A stretch of 64,000 nucleotides of DNA, taken from positions 62,001-126,000 of the forward strand of contig JANWZD010000009.1 in assembly GCA_025054935.1 (NCBI GenBank), written 5' to 3'. The translations under genes were made by a program, and so were the position numbers. The notes below the pieces were generated by a model. It was given only the letters and a program-made list of their open reading frames with translations. It did not search any database and was not told the DNA's origin. Source of the stretch: Dehalococcoidia bacterium (GTDB lineage: Bacteria > Chloroflexota > Dehalococcoidia > SpSt-223). Shown here piece by piece: positions 16,810 through 25,931 of this stretch (the first letter of the stretch is position 1; each line of letters begins with the position of its first letter).

Positions 16810-17277
16810 GTGAATGGACCCGGCTCTCCCGACCTCATGACGCAGCTGCGCCGCCGCTGGGAACGGCTTTCGCCCCTCCAGCGCGCTCTGGTCGGCGGCG
16901 GCGCGATCCTCCTTGCCTGCGGCTATGTCCTGTTCTGGACCGCCGAAGGGGTGGCTGACGGACCGGGCGTGCTGACCGCTGTCGACCTCGGAGCGAAGCT
17001 GCTGATCGTCCTCGTCCTGATCGGGCTGAGCGCCCAGCTGCTCCGCGCCGTCCACGGCCGCTCAATGGCGCCGGGGCGCGCCCGCCAAGTGGATGTTCTC
17101 GAGGTGACGCATCTTGCCAGCAACCGCACCCTCTATCTCGTCCAAGTCGGCGACCAGACGCTCCTTCTCGGCGTGACGCCGCATCAGATCACGACCCTCA
17201 GCCGCCTCGACGGCGGCCGGGAGCGGCGGCCGTTTGCGGCAGCGCTCGAGCGGGCTGCCCGCGAGGAGGGCGAATGA
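16810..17277 (+). CDS. fliO: FliO-like flagellar export protein
   Basis: About 155 residues, with one clear membrane helix (GGAILLACGYVLFW), a second hydrophobic stretch (AKLLIVLVLIGLSAQLL), and a cytoplasmic domain of the FliO type. The latter has VDVLEVTHLASNRTLYLVQV then DQTLLLGVTPHQITTL, where the G-x-T-x-x-x-I-x-x-L motif is characteristic. FliO guides assembly of the FliP-FliQ-FliR export gate. The start is uncertain: GTG at 16810 fits a leaderless promoter, and ATG at 16837 is also possible. The stop overlaps fliP by ATGA. Confidence 0.8.
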   Translation: MNGPGSPDLMTQLRRRWERLSPLQRALVGGGAILLACGYVLFWTAEGVADGPGVLTAVDLGAKLLIVLVLIGLSAQLLRAVHGRSMAPGRARQVDVLEVTHLASNRTLYLVQVGDQTLLLGVTPHQITTLSRLDGGRERRPFAAALERAAREEGE

Positions 17278-18068
17278 GCTCGCGTCCCCGGCCGGCCTCC
17301 CGCCGCTGCGCCCGGGCGGCGGCCGGCGCCCTCCTCTTCCTCAGCGTCGCCCTCACCCTGTCGGGGTGCATCAGCGCGCCGGTCGAGGGCGTGCCGGCGC
17401 CGCGCGTGACCGTCGAGGTGGGGCAGGCGACCCGCCCGGCTGATGCCGCGCTCGGGCTGCAGATCGTCCTTCTTCTCACCGTGCTGGCGCTTGCGCCGGC
17501 CCTTTTGATCATGGTCACCTCGTTCACCCGGACGATTGTCGTTCTTGGTTTCGTCCGCAGCGCGATCGGCGTGCCGCAGCTGCCGCCGAACCAAGTCCTG
17601 ATCGGCCTCGCGCTGTTCCTGACCTTCTTTACGATGGCCCCCGTCTGGGCGGAGGTGAACGCGGTCGCGATCGAGCCCTATCTGAAAGGGGCGATCAGTC
17701 AGAGCGAGGCGATTAACCGCGCCATCGTGCCGATCCGAACGTTTATGGTGAAGCAGACGCGCGAGAAAGACCTCGCGCTCTTCATCCAGCTCTCCAAGAG
17801 CGAGCGGCCGCGCACGCCGGACGACTTGAGCCTGCACGTGGTCATTCCCGCCTTCATTATCAGCGAGCTGCGCACCGCGTTTCAGATGGGCTTTTTCATC
17901 TTTATCCCGTTTCTGATCATCGACCTTGTCGTTTCGAGCAGCTTGATGTCGATGGGCATGATGATGCTGCCCCCCTCGCTGATTTCGCTGCCGTTCAAGG
18001 TGCTGCTCTTCGTGCTGGCCGACGGCTGGTACCTGATCACCCGCTCGCTGGTGGCAAGCTTCGCCTAG
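17274..18068 (+). CDS. fliP: Flagellar export gate protein FliP
   Basis: A 264-residue core subunit of the flagellar type III export gate. Signatures: LLIMVTSFTRTIVVLGFVRSA, PPNQVLIGLALFLTFFTM, VVIPAFIISELRTAFQMGFF and SMGMMMLPPSLISLPFK. The N terminus is a signal peptide, as usual for FliP, but it ends in LTLSGC, a perfect lipobox with Cys31, so this FliP may be processed as a lipoprotein. Overlaps fliO by ATGA. Confidence 0.95.
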   Translation: MSSRPRPASRRCARAAAGALLFLSVALTLSGCISAPVEGVPAPRVTVEVGQATRPADAALGLQIVLLLTVLALAPALLIMVTSFTRTIVVLGFVRSAIGVPQLPPNQVLIGLALFLTFFTMAPVWAEVNAVAIEPYLKGAISQSEAINRAIVPIRTFMVKQTREKDLALFIQLSKSERPRTPDDLSLHVVIPAFIISELRTAFQMGFFIFIPFLIIDLVVSSSLMSMGMMMLPPSLISLPFKVLLFVLADGWYLITRSLVASFA

Positions 18069-18076
18069 GAGCCGCA

Positions 18077-18346
18077 ATGAGCGACCTGCTGGTCCTGCAA
18101 GCCGGACGCGACGCCCTAACCCTGACGCTGATGCTCACCGGCCCGATCCTGATCGTCGCGCTGGTCGTCGGGCTGGTCATTTCGGTCTTCCAAGCGGCCA
18201 CGCAGGTGAACGAAATGACCCTCGCCTACGTGCCGAAGATCCTCGCCGTCTTCGCGACGGTGGGCATCCTCGGCCCGTGGATGCTCGGGATGCTGGTCGG
18301 CTACACGAGCCGGCTGCTCGAGCGGCTGCCGGAGCTGATCCGGTGA
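18077..18346 (+). CDS. fliQ: Flagellar export gate protein FliQ
   Basis: An 89-residue protein with two membrane hairpin helices. The core GPILIVALVVGLVISVFQAATQVNEMTLAYVPK region (here residues ~21-54) is the FliQ signature. It packs around FliP/FliR in the export gate. The ATG follows an AGGAG site. The stop overlaps the fliR GTG. Confidence 0.94.
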   Translation: MSDLLVLQAGRDALTLTLMLTGPILIVALVVGLVISVFQAATQVNEMTLAYVPKILAVFATVGILGPWMLGMLVGYTSRLLERLPELIR

Positions 18347-19116
18347 TCCTCGCCGAGAGCGTCGCCGCCTACGTGACGGCCTTCGCGCTGGCGCTGGCGC
18401 GGGTGAGCGGGATGGTCGCCGCGTCGCCGATCTACAGCAGCCGCGCCCTTCCCGGGTCGGTCAAGATCGGCCTCGCGGTCGCCCTCACCATCGTTCTCGT
18501 TCCGCCCGGCAGCGCTCTGCCTCCAGGACTGCCGCGCGAACTGCTGCCGTTCCTCGGCCTGCTCGCGCTCAACACCGTCATCGGGCTGGCGATCGGGTTC
18601 GCCGCCTCGCTCGTCTTCGGCGCGATCCAGACGGGGGCAGGATTGATCGGCACGCAGATCGGCTTCGGTCTCTCGCAAGTGATCGACCCGATGTTCGAAG
18701 GGGCGTCGAACACGCTCGACACGTTCTACACCCTCTTCGCGACGATGGTGTTCCTGACGCTCTCCGGCCACCACTGGCTGATCGCGGCCCTCCAGCGCGC
18801 CTTCGAGACGATCCCGCTCACGGGCGCCGGCCTCTCTGCCGAACTGGCGGCCGGCCGCGTGCTGGCGCTGGCGGGCGAGCTGTGGGTGATCGCCTTTCAG
18901 ATCGCCTTGCCGGTCGTCGGCGCGCTGCTGCTGACCGATGTCGCGCTCGGCATCCTGACCCGCACCGTTCCCCAGATGAATGTCTTTGTCGTCTCGCTGC
19001 CGCTCAAAGTGACGGTCGGTTTGGTTGTCGTCCTGCTCACCTTGCCGGTAGTCGCCGCCTACCTTGACGGCGTCTTCCGGACGATGACCGCCCAAGCCGG
19101 AATGGTGGTGCGCTAG
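18343..19116 (+). CDS. fliR: Flagellar export gate protein FliR
   Basis: A 257-residue membrane protein with the FliR features ASPIYSSRALPGSVKIGLAV, GLAIGFAASLVFGAIQTGAG, IGTQIGFGLSQVIDP and LGILTRTVPQMNVFVVSLPL. It completes the FliPQR gate. The GTG at 18343 overlaps the fliQ stop. The TAG shares its last base with the flhB GTG. Confidence 0.94.
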   Translation: MILAESVAAYVTAFALALARVSGMVAASPIYSSRALPGSVKIGLAVALTIVLVPPGSALPPGLPRELLPFLGLLALNTVIGLAIGFAASLVFGAIQTGAGLIGTQIGFGLSQVIDPMFEGASNTLDTFYTLFATMVFLTLSGHHWLIAALQRAFETIPLTGAGLSAELAAGRVLALAGELWVIAFQIALPVVGALLLTDVALGILTRTVPQMNVFVVSLPLKVTVGLVVVLLTLPVVAAYLDGVFRTMTAQAGMVVR

Positions 19117-20168
19117 TGGCCGGCGAGCGGACCGAAGCTGCAACCCCGAAGCGACGCCAAGAGGCGCGGCGTGAAGGCCGGGTTGGCAAGAGTGTCGACC
19201 TGACGGTTGCGCCTGCGTTGCTCGGCGGCCTGCTCATCCTGCAGGCCACAGCCGGCGGCTTCCTGCCGAGCATGAGCGCTATCCTGCGCGAGTCGCTCGC
19301 CCTCGCCGGAAGCCGCGACCTGACGGCCGCCCAGCTGCAGCCGTTCGGCTGGTCGGTCGGGACGCAAGCGTTCGCGCTCGTCGCGCCGCTCATGCTCGGC
19401 GTCGTCGCTCTCACCCTGATCGCGGGGGGCGGTCAAGTCGGTGCGCTCTTCTCTGCCAAGGCGGTCGCGCCGCAGTTCTCGCGGCTGAACCCTCTCAGCG
19501 GCCTGCAGCGGCTTGTCTCGCCGCGCGGCCTTGTCGAACTCCTGAAGGCCATCGTCAAGGTGGTGCTGATCGGGGCGGTTGGCTCCAGCGTCCTCGCGGC
19601 CAATCAGGCGCAGCTCGTCTCGCTGATCGCGCTGCCGCCGGCGGCCGCTGCCGGCGCGATCGCCGCCATCGGCGCCGAGATCGCGCTCAAGTGCGGGGTC
19701 GTCTACCTCCTCCTCGCGGCGCTCGACTACTTCTACCAGCGGTTCGAGTTCGAGAAGAGCATCCGCATGAGCAAGGAGGAGGTCAAGCAGGAGATCAGGC
19801 AGCAGGAAGGGAACCCCGAGATTAAGGCGCGGATCAAGCGCATCCAGCGCGAGATGGCGACGCGCCGGATGATGGCGAAAGTGCCGAAGGCGGCCGTCGT
19901 CGTCACCAACCCGACGCACTACGCGGTGGCGCTCGCGTACGACGCGGTCACCGACGCCGCGCCGCGCGTGGTCGCGAAAGGGGTCGACCTGATCGCGCTC
20001 CAGATCAAGCGGGTCGCCGCCGAGCACAATGTGCCGTGCGTCGAGAACGTCGCGCTTGCGCGCGCCCTCTACGCGACGGTCGACCTCGACCAGGAGATCC
20101 CGTCCGAGCTGTACCAGGCGGTCGCGGAAGTGCTTGCCTATATCTACCGCCAGCGAGGCGCCCGATGA
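19116..20168 (+). CDS. flhB: Flagellar export switch protein FlhB
   Basis: A 350-residue protein that controls the hook-to-filament change in export specificity. It begins with the typical ERTEAATPKRRQEARREGRV, has four membrane helices, and contains the autocleavage motif NPTH in VVVTNPTHYAVAL near residue 267. The cytoplasmic helix MSKEEVKQEIRQQEGNPEIK precedes it. The GTG shares one base with the fliR stop. The stop overlaps flhA. Confidence 0.95.
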   Translation: MAGERTEAATPKRRQEARREGRVGKSVDLTVAPALLGGLLILQATAGGFLPSMSAILRESLALAGSRDLTAAQLQPFGWSVGTQAFALVAPLMLGVVALTLIAGGGQVGALFSAKAVAPQFSRLNPLSGLQRLVSPRGLVELLKAIVKVVLIGAVGSSVLAANQAQLVSLIALPPAAAAGAIAAIGAEIALKCGVVYLLLAALDYFYQRFEFEKSIRMSKEEVKQEIRQQEGNPEIKARIKRIQREMATRRMMAKVPKAAVVVTNPTHYAVALAYDAVTDAAPRVVAKGVDLIALQIKRVAAEHNVPCVENVALARALYATVDLDQEIPSELYQAVAEVLAYIYRQRGAR

Positions 20169-22246
20169 CCGCCACCTCCTTGCCGAGCGGCCTGCGGCGG
20201 CTGACGGCCAACAGCGACGTTGTTCTCGCCGTTGCGGTCGTCTTCATCGTCGCGATGCTGATCGTCCCGCTGCCGGACGTCCTCCTCGACCTGCTGATCA
20301 TCGTCAACATCGCGACCGCCCTCACGATCCTGATGGTCGCGATGTACATCACGCAGCCGCTCCAGTTCTCGGTCTTCCCGAGCATCCTGCTGGTCGCGAC
20401 GCTCTTTCGGCTCGGCCTCAACGTCTCGGCGACGCGGCTGATCCTGCTCCAAGGCGAAGCCGGCCGCGTCATCGAGGCGTTCGGGTCCTTCGTGGTCGGC
20501 GGCAACTACGTCGTCGGCGCGGTCGTCTTCATCATTCTGATCATCGTCCAGTTCGTCGTCATCACTCGCGGCGCTGAGCGCGTCGCCGAGGTTGCCGCCC
20601 GCTTCACCCTCGACGCGATGCCGGGCAAGCAGATGGCGATCGATGCCGACCTGAACGCCGGCCTGATCACGCAGGACGAGGCGCGCCGCCGCCGCCGCGA
20701 GATCGAGCGCGAGGCCGACTTCTACGGCGCGATGGATGGCGCGAGCAAGTTCGTCAAAGGCGATGCCATCGCCGCCATCCTGATCGCCATCGTCAACATC
20801 GTCGCCGGGGTCATCATCGGTATCACCCAGCTCGGCATCCCGCCGCTCCAAGCGCTCCAGCGGTTTGCGCTGCTCACGATCGGCGACGGCCTCGTCTCGC
20901 AGATCCCGGCGCTGATCATCTCGACCGCCACCGGCATCGTCGTGACGCGCGCTGCCTCCGACGCCAATCTCGGCACCGACGTCGGCGCGCAGCTGTTCAG
21001 CAACCCGAAGGCGCTCGCAATCGTTGCCGGGCTCCTCGGCGCGCTGGCCCTCGTTCCGGGCTTGCCGACGGTCTCGCTCGCCACGATCGCGCTGGGGCTG
21101 GGCGGCTTCGCCTTTCTGCTCAACCGCAGCCAGCGCCAGCAGCAGGCGCTGGTCGCCGCCCAAGAAGCGGCCGCGCTCGCCGCTCCGCCTGCGCCCGAGA
21201 ACCCCGTCGCGCTGCTCGCCGTCGACCCGATGGAGGTCGAGATCGGCTACGGTCTGATCAGCCTCGTCGACGCCGGCGAGCGCGGCAATCTGCTCGACCG
21301 CATCACCGCCATCCGGCGGCAGACAGCCCTCGAGCTCGGCTTCATCGTCCCGACAATCCGGATTCGCGACAACCTCCAGCTCGGACCGAACACCTATGTG
21401 GTCAAACTGCGCGGCGTCGAGATCGCCCGCGGCGAGCTGCTCGCCAACCACTATCTCGCGATGAACAGCGGCGTCGCTTCGGAGGAGATCGAAGGGATCG
21501 AAGCGCGCGAGCCGGCGTTCGGGCTGCCGGCGCTCTGGATCACGGGCAGCCAGCGCGAGCGCGCCGAACTGCTCGGCTACACCGTCGTCGACCCGGCCTC
21601 AGTGCTCGCGACCCATCTGACCGAGGTGATCCGCTCCCATGCCGCCGACATCTTCAGCCGGCAGGACCTCCAGACGCTGCTGACGTCGCTCAAGAACGAC
21701 TATCCGGCGGTCGTCGACGACCTCATCCCGGGCATCCTCTCGACGAGCGAGGTCCACCGCGTCCTGCAGAACCTGCTCCGCGAGCGGGTCTCGATCCGGG
21801 ACTTGGTGACGATCCTTGAAACGTTGGCGGCGCGCGGGCGCCAGACCCGCGACACCGATCTGCTGACCGAGTATGTCCGGCAAGCGCTCTCCCGCGCTAT
21901 CTGCCAGCAGTACCGCGAGCCGGATGGCCAGCTGTACGTCCTCACCCTCGCGCCGCAGCTCGAGCAGCGGCTGGCCGCCGGCCTGCAGGGGACTGACCAA
22001 GGGCTGGTGATCAGCATCGAGCCGACGCTTGCCCAGCGGCTGCTGCAGGACCTCGTGGCCGCGCTCGAGCGGATGGTTGCTCAGGGGCATCAGCCGATTG
22101 TCGTCTGTTCGCCGCGGATCCGGCTGCCTTTCAAACGCCTGACCGAGCGCGTTGTTCCCCATCTGACCGTGCTCGCCTACAGCGAACTGAACCCCAAGAT
22201 CGAGGTGAACGCCGTCGGCATCGTGGGAGGCGACTATGACGACTAG
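20165..22246 (+). CDS. flhA: Flagellar export protein FlhA
   Basis: A 693-residue export-gate ring protein with eight N-terminal membrane helices and a large cytoplasmic domain that docks substrate-chaperone complexes. Signatures: PSILLVATLFRLGLNVSATR, the FHIPEP-region segment MPGKQMAIDADLNAGLI, GDGLVSQIPALIISTATGI, and DPASVLATHLTEVIRSHA in the cytoplasmic domain. The ATG overlaps flhB. The end overlaps the next small gene by 11 bp. No flhF or flhG follows. Confidence 0.96.
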   Translation: MTATSLPSGLRRLTANSDVVLAVAVVFIVAMLIVPLPDVLLDLLIIVNIATALTILMVAMYITQPLQFSVFPSILLVATLFRLGLNVSATRLILLQGEAGRVIEAFGSFVVGGNYVVGAVVFIILIIVQFVVITRGAERVAEVAARFTLDAMPGKQMAIDADLNAGLITQDEARRRRREIEREADFYGAMDGASKFVKGDAIAAILIAIVNIVAGVIIGITQLGIPPLQALQRFALLTIGDGLVSQIPALIISTATGIVVTRAASDANLGTDVGAQLFSNPKALAIVAGLLGALALVPGLPTVSLATIALGLGGFAFLLNRSQRQQQALVAAQEAAALAAPPAPENPVALLAVDPMEVEIGYGLISLVDAGERGNLLDRITAIRRQTALELGFIVPTIRIRDNLQLGPNTYVVKLRGVEIARGELLANHYLAMNSGVASEEIEGIEAREPAFGLPALWITGSQRERAELLGYTVVDPASVLATHLTEVIRSHAADIFSRQDLQTLLTSLKNDYPAVVDDLIPGILSTSEVHRVLQNLLRERVSIRDLVTILETLAARGRQTRDTDLLTEYVRQALSRAICQQYREPDGQLYVLTLAPQLEQRLAAGLQGTDQGLVISIEPTLAQRLLQDLVAALERMVAQGHQPIVVCSPRIRLPFKRLTERVVPHLTVLAYSELNPKIEVNAVGIVGGDYDD

Positions 22247-22514
22247 CGCTGCCCCGCTTTCGACCGTCGTCGGCGCGCTGGCGCTCGGCCTTGCCGCTCT
22301 CGCGCTCGCCACGAGCGGCGACTTCTTCCGCGCTGCCCTGCTCGGGATTGCTGCCTATCTAGTCTTCAATGTCCTGCTGTGGGTGGCGGTCCAGGCGTGG
22401 TCAGCGTCCCCGCCGCCGCCAGCGCCGCGCGTCAGCGCTGCCCCCGATGTCGGGAACGACGAAGCCGAAGACGATCCCGCCGCTTCGCCTCCTGCCGCGG
22501 AGGGAGGAGCGTGA
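22236..22514 (+). CDS. Small two-helix membrane protein in the flagellar operon
   Basis: A 92-residue protein of unknown function, starting inside the end of flhA after a GGAGG ribosome site. Two hydrophobic helices (residues ~9-27 and ~31-53) are followed by a Pro/Ala/Glu-rich, acidic tail that is probably cytoplasmic. I recognise no family. Its place between flhA and fliA is where flhF/flhG lie in many bacteria, but it is neither of these. Tight coupling to flhA suggests a role in the export apparatus or its membrane assembly. Confidence 0.65.
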   Translation: MTTSAAPLSTVVGALALGLAALALATSGDFFRAALLGIAAYLVFNVLLWVAVQAWSASPPPPAPRVSAAPDVGNDEAEDDPAASPPAAEGGA

Positions 22515-22581
22515 ACGTCCAGCCTGCTGCGCCATTGTGCCCCTCGCGCCGCCGCCGAACGTCTCGGCAAGGAGATGAGCC

Positions 22582-23361
22582 ATGGTCGTGACCGCTGACA
22601 CCGCCGCTCTCTGGCCCCGCTATGTCCGCACTCGCGATCCTCGCCTGCGGGAAACGCTCATTCTCGCCTACACGCCGCTCGTCAAATACGTCGTCGACCG
22701 GCTCGCAATCAGCCTTCCGGCCGTGCTCGACACCGACGACTTGATCAGCTACGGCATCATCGGCCTGATCGACGCTGTCGAGCGGTTCGATCCCGACCGG
22801 GGCTTCAAATTTGAGACGTTCGCCATCCCGCGCATCCGCGGCACGATCATCGACCAGCTGCGGGCGCTCGACTGGCTGCCCCGCTCAGCACGTCAGCGCG
22901 CCAAGGAGATCGAGCGCGGCATCCAAGACCTGCGCTCCACGCTTGGCCGGATGCCGACGGACGAAGAGGTCGCCGCTCATCTGAACATGGACCTCGAGCG
23001 CTACCACGCCGCGGTCCAGGAGGCGGCGACAGTCACTCTCTCGCTCGACCATGTGCTCTCAACCGATGATGACGACAGCCCCCTCTCGCTTGCCGACCTC
23101 GTCGAAGATCGCGAGGCGGTCAGTCTGCCCGGACAGGCCGAGCGCAACGAACTGTTAGGGGCGTTGATCCGCGCAATTGAGGAGCTTCCCGAGCGCGATC
23201 GCCTCGTGATTGCGCTGTACTACAACGAAGAATTGACGATGAAAGAGATTAGTAGGGTACTTGAGATCTCGGAGTCGCGTGTGTGCCAACTGCACGCCCG
23301 CGCGGTGCTGAAACTGCGTGCCGCGCTCGCCAGCTTCCGCGAGCCGGTGGGGGCGCGCTGA
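22582..23361 (+). CDS. fliA: Flagellar sigma factor sigma28 (FliA)
   Basis: A 259-residue sigma70-family protein. Region 2 is clear (YTPLVKYVVDRLAI, DDLISYGIIGLIDAVERFDP, GFKFETFAIPRIRGTIID), as is WLPRSARQRA in region 3. Region 4 has ELPERDRLVIALYYNEELTM and EISRVLEISESRVCQLHARA as the helix-turn-helix. This layout is typical of FliA/WhiG. An AAGGAG site lies 8 bp upstream of the ATG. The cognate anti-sigma gene flgM is three genes downstream. The stop overlaps the next gene by TGATG. Confidence 0.95.
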   Translation: MVVTADTAALWPRYVRTRDPRLRETLILAYTPLVKYVVDRLAISLPAVLDTDDLISYGIIGLIDAVERFDPDRGFKFETFAIPRIRGTIIDQLRALDWLPRSARQRAKEIERGIQDLRSTLGRMPTDEEVAAHLNMDLERYHAAVQEAATVTLSLDHVLSTDDDDSPLSLADLVEDREAVSLPGQAERNELLGALIRAIEELPERDRLVIALYYNEELTMKEISRVLEISESRVCQLHARAVLKLRAALASFREPVGAR

Positions 23362-24374
23362 TGCTCCGCGGGCTGTATACCGCCGCTTCATCGCTGCTGC
23401 GGATGCAGCGGCGCCAAGAAGTGATCGCCGGCAACCTCGCGAACGCGACGACAACCGGCTATCGGGCGGACGTTCCGGAAGCGACAGGCTTTGTCGCCGT
23501 CCTCCAAGAGAAATTAGGCGAGAGCCTGCCCGTGCCGCCGGGATGGACCGGCGAGGGGATCGGCCTTGTCGGAACCGGCGTCCAGCCAGACCGCTATCTT
23601 GTCGACACCCGGCAGGGGCCCCTCCGCCAGACTGATCATCCCTTCGACCTTGCCCTTGCCGGGCGCGGCTTCTTCGCCGTTGAGACGCCCGAGGGGATCG
23701 CCTACACCCGCGACGGCAGCTTCCGCCGCTCGGCGGCGGGACAGCTGGTCACTGCGCACGGCTATCCCGTGCTCGGCGTGGACGGTCCGATCCAGCTCGG
23801 TCCCGAGCCGTTCACTGTCGCCCGCGACGGCACGATCGAGCAGAACGGCCAAGCAGTCGGCCGGCTTCAGGTTGTCGACTTCGCTCCCCGCTTCTCGCTG
23901 CCCGCCGCCGAGGGCGCGGTGCGGCTCGCCGCTGGCGCATACACGCTCGGCGCGGATGGGCTGCTCACCCGCGACGGCGCAGCGGTCGCTCGGCTCTCCT
24001 CGCTCCAGGTGCCCGGTGTCGCGGGGACGATCCAGCTTGCGCCGGGTGCGCTCGTCATCGCTCCAGATGGAAGCGTCACCGTCAACGGTGCGCTGGCGGG
24101 ACGCCTGCGCGCGGCAGCCGGGCTTGATCCTGCGCAAGCGCGGCGAACGACCGGCACGCTGCTGCGCGTGCCGGAGGGGGGCGAAGCGCCCGCGCCGGTG
24201 GATGACCCCCAAATCGCGCAGTATGCCCTTGAAGGGAGCAACGTTGACCTCACGAAGACGATGACCGACATGCTCGCTGTCGCCCGGATCTACGAAGCGA
24301 GCCAGCGCGCGCTCAAGCTTGCTGACGAGGCTGCTCAGCGCGCAGTCTCCGAGGTCGGGCGGCTGAGCGCGTGA
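23361..24374 (+). CDS. Flagellar hook-basal body (FlgF/FlgG-type) protein
   Basis: A 337-residue axial rod-type protein. The N-terminal rod motif is LRMQRRQEVIAGNLANATTT near residue 13, the central part has FDLALAGRGFFAVETPEGIAYTRDGSF, and the C-terminal half of the bipartite domain is ALEGSNVDLTKTMTDMLAVA. It is longer than usual FlgF/FlgG through an internal repeat-like beta region (VARDGTIEQNGQ and VIAPDGSVTVNGALAG look like two versions of the same fold). FlgF and FlgG cannot be separated with certainty. The ATG overlaps the fliA stop. Confidence 0.85.
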   Translation: MLRGLYTAASSLLRMQRRQEVIAGNLANATTTGYRADVPEATGFVAVLQEKLGESLPVPPGWTGEGIGLVGTGVQPDRYLVDTRQGPLRQTDHPFDLALAGRGFFAVETPEGIAYTRDGSFRRSAAGQLVTAHGYPVLGVDGPIQLGPEPFTVARDGTIEQNGQAVGRLQVVDFAPRFSLPAAEGAVRLAAGAYTLGADGLLTRDGAAVARLSSLQVPGVAGTIQLAPGALVIAPDGSVTVNGALAGRLRAAAGLDPAQARRTTGTLLRVPEGGEAPAPVDDPQIAQYALEGSNVDLTKTMTDMLAVARIYEASQRALKLADEAAQRAVSEVGRLSA

Positions 24375-24395
24375 TGAAGGAGAGAGGAACCGCCG

Positions 24396-25145
24396 ATGAT
24401 CTCTGCACTGCGCGTTGCCGGGTCGGGGCTGACCGCCCAGCAGACAGCCCTTGATGTCATCAGCCACAACCTCGCGAACGTCAACACGCCCGGCTTCAAG
24501 CGGTCGCGGGTCAATTTCGAGGATGTTGGTGTCCCGCAAGAGAGCGCCGCGCCGGCAACGGCTCCGATAGGGCGCGGCGTGATGGTGCGCGACATCCAGC
24601 GGATCGAGACGGCCGGCGCCTTCGAGTCGACGGGGCTGCCCTTCGACCTTGCAATCGCCGGCGCCGGCTTTTTCGTCGTCACGCGCCCCGACGGCAGCGC
24701 CGGCTACACCCATGACGGCTCGTTTCGGCTCACTGCGGCGGGAACGCTTGTCAACAGCAGCGGCGACACGCTCGCCGGGGTGCAGATCCCGGCAGGCGCG
24801 AGCTCGGTGAGCATCGCCCGCGACGGCACGGTGATCGCGCAGGTCAACGGCGAGTCGCAGCTCGCTGGCCGGATCGGCGTTGCGGTCTTTCCAAACCCCG
24901 CCGGCCTTGAGGCGGCCGGGGGCGGCATCTTCCTGCCGACCCCGGCGTCCGGCGAGCCGGCCGTCGTCGCTCCAGGCACAGGCGGAGCCGGCGAGATCGT
25001 CGCCGGCGTGCGCGAAATGGCAAACATCTCGATTGGCGATGAGATGGTCGCGCTGCTGATCGCGCGGCGCGCCTACTCGGCGAGCGCGCGGTCGGTGCAG
25101 GCGGTCGACGAAATGCTGCAGCAGGCGACCACACTGAATGCGTAG
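24396..25145 (+). CDS. Flagellar basal-body rod protein, FlgG/FlgE-type
   Basis: A 249-residue second axial protein with the same bipartite rod/hook domain: LDVISHNLANVNTPGFKRSR at the N terminus, GLPFDLAIAGAGFFVV in the middle, and a C-terminal helix with LLIARRAYSASARSVQAVDE. It most resembles FlgG. The ATG follows GGAGAGAGG. The end runs 8 bp past an ATG in the frame of flgM, so the two are effectively coupled. Confidence 0.85.
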   Translation: MISALRVAGSGLTAQQTALDVISHNLANVNTPGFKRSRVNFEDVGVPQESAAPATAPIGRGVMVRDIQRIETAGAFESTGLPFDLAIAGAGFFVVTRPDGSAGYTHDGSFRLTAAGTLVNSSGDTLAGVQIPAGASSVSIARDGTVIAQVNGESQLAGRIGVAVFPNPAGLEAAGGGIFLPTPASGEPAVVAPGTGGAGEIVAGVREMANISIGDEMVALLIARRAYSASARSVQAVDEMLQQATTLNA

Positions 25146-25155
25146 AGAGGATGGC

Positions 25156-25449
25156 ATGGCGATCGAACGTATGAGCCTCAATCTCACCCGGCTGGCCGCA
25201 AGTCATGCGTACGGTGTCCCTGCGCCTGCCGGCGCGCCCTCCAGCACGGTCGAGCGCTCGCCAGCGCCGCGCCGGGATGGCGTCGAGCTTTCGGCAACAG
25301 GCCGCGATCTTCAAGCCGCGCGTGCCGCCATCGCCAGCCTTCCGGAGGTGCGCGAGGACCGCGTTGCCCAGATCAAAGCTGCTCTCGCTGCCGGGACGTA
25401 TCACGTCTCCAGCGCGGCTCTCGCTCAGAAGCTGCTCGGGTTGGCGTGA
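25156..25449 (+). CDS. flgM: Anti-sigma28 factor FlgM
   Basis: A 97-residue protein with the FlgM layout. The N-terminal half is disordered and Pro/Ala-rich. The C-terminal half carries RDGVELSATGRDLQAARAAI then a LPEVREDRVAQIKAALAAG helix and a YHVSSAALAQKLL helix. It would hold FliA inactive until exported through the completed hook. The start at 25156 has GAGAGG at good spacing. An earlier ATG at 25138 is less likely. Co-transcription with fliA allows stoichiometric control. Confidence 0.88.
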   Translation: MAIERMSLNLTRLAASHAYGVPAPAGAPSSTVERSPAPRRDGVELSATGRDLQAARAAIASLPEVREDRVAQIKAALAAGTYHVSSAALAQKLLGLA

Positions 25450-25922
25450 TGACCACCGCCGAGTCGGCCGACCCGCCCATCGCCGCCCTTGCCGCCATCC
25501 TCGACGAGGAGATGGCCCTCTACCGCCGGCTCGAGGCGCTTGCTGCCGCCCAAGCCGAGGCGCTGCGCGAGGATGCGCTCGACCGGCTTGGCGCGATCAG
25601 CGCCGAGCAGCTGGCGCTGATCGCCGAGCTCCATGAGCAGGAGCGCAGACGGCGTGACCTAGTCGAGCCGGGAGCGACCCTCACCGACCTGATTGCCGCG
25701 TGGGGCGCGCCGGCAGACGTCCTTGCCGCGCGTCGGGATGCGCTTCTTGCGCAGATCGAGCGCGTCCGCGAGGCGAACGCGCGCAACCGAGCGCTTATCG
25801 CGACCTTGCTCGACTATCAGCGCGAGCGCCTTCAGCTTGCGCTCCACGAGCAAGCGCTCTACGACGCGGACGGGCAGGTTCGGCCGGCGCCGCTGCGTGG
25901 CCTCGTCGATCGGCGCGCTTGA
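25449..25922 (+). CDS. flgN: FlgN-type flagellar export chaperone
   Basis: A 157-residue, almost wholly helical coiled-coil protein with long Ala/Leu/Glu/Arg heptads, one central loop (VEPGATLTDLIAAWG) and a C-terminal DYQRERLQLALHEQALYDADGQV that matches FlgN proteins, in which a final helix is followed by Y-x-x-x-G. It sits between flgM and its expected clients flgK and flgL. The ATG overlaps the flgM stop (TGATG). A GTG three bases earlier is equally possible. Confidence 0.8.
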   Translation: MTTAESADPPIAALAAILDEEMALYRRLEALAAAQAEALREDALDRLGAISAEQLALIAELHEQERRRRDLVEPGATLTDLIAAWGAPADVLAARRDALLAQIERVREANARNRALIATLLDYQRERLQLALHEQALYDADGQVRPAPLRGLVDRRA

Positions 25923-25931
25923 GGAGGTAGG

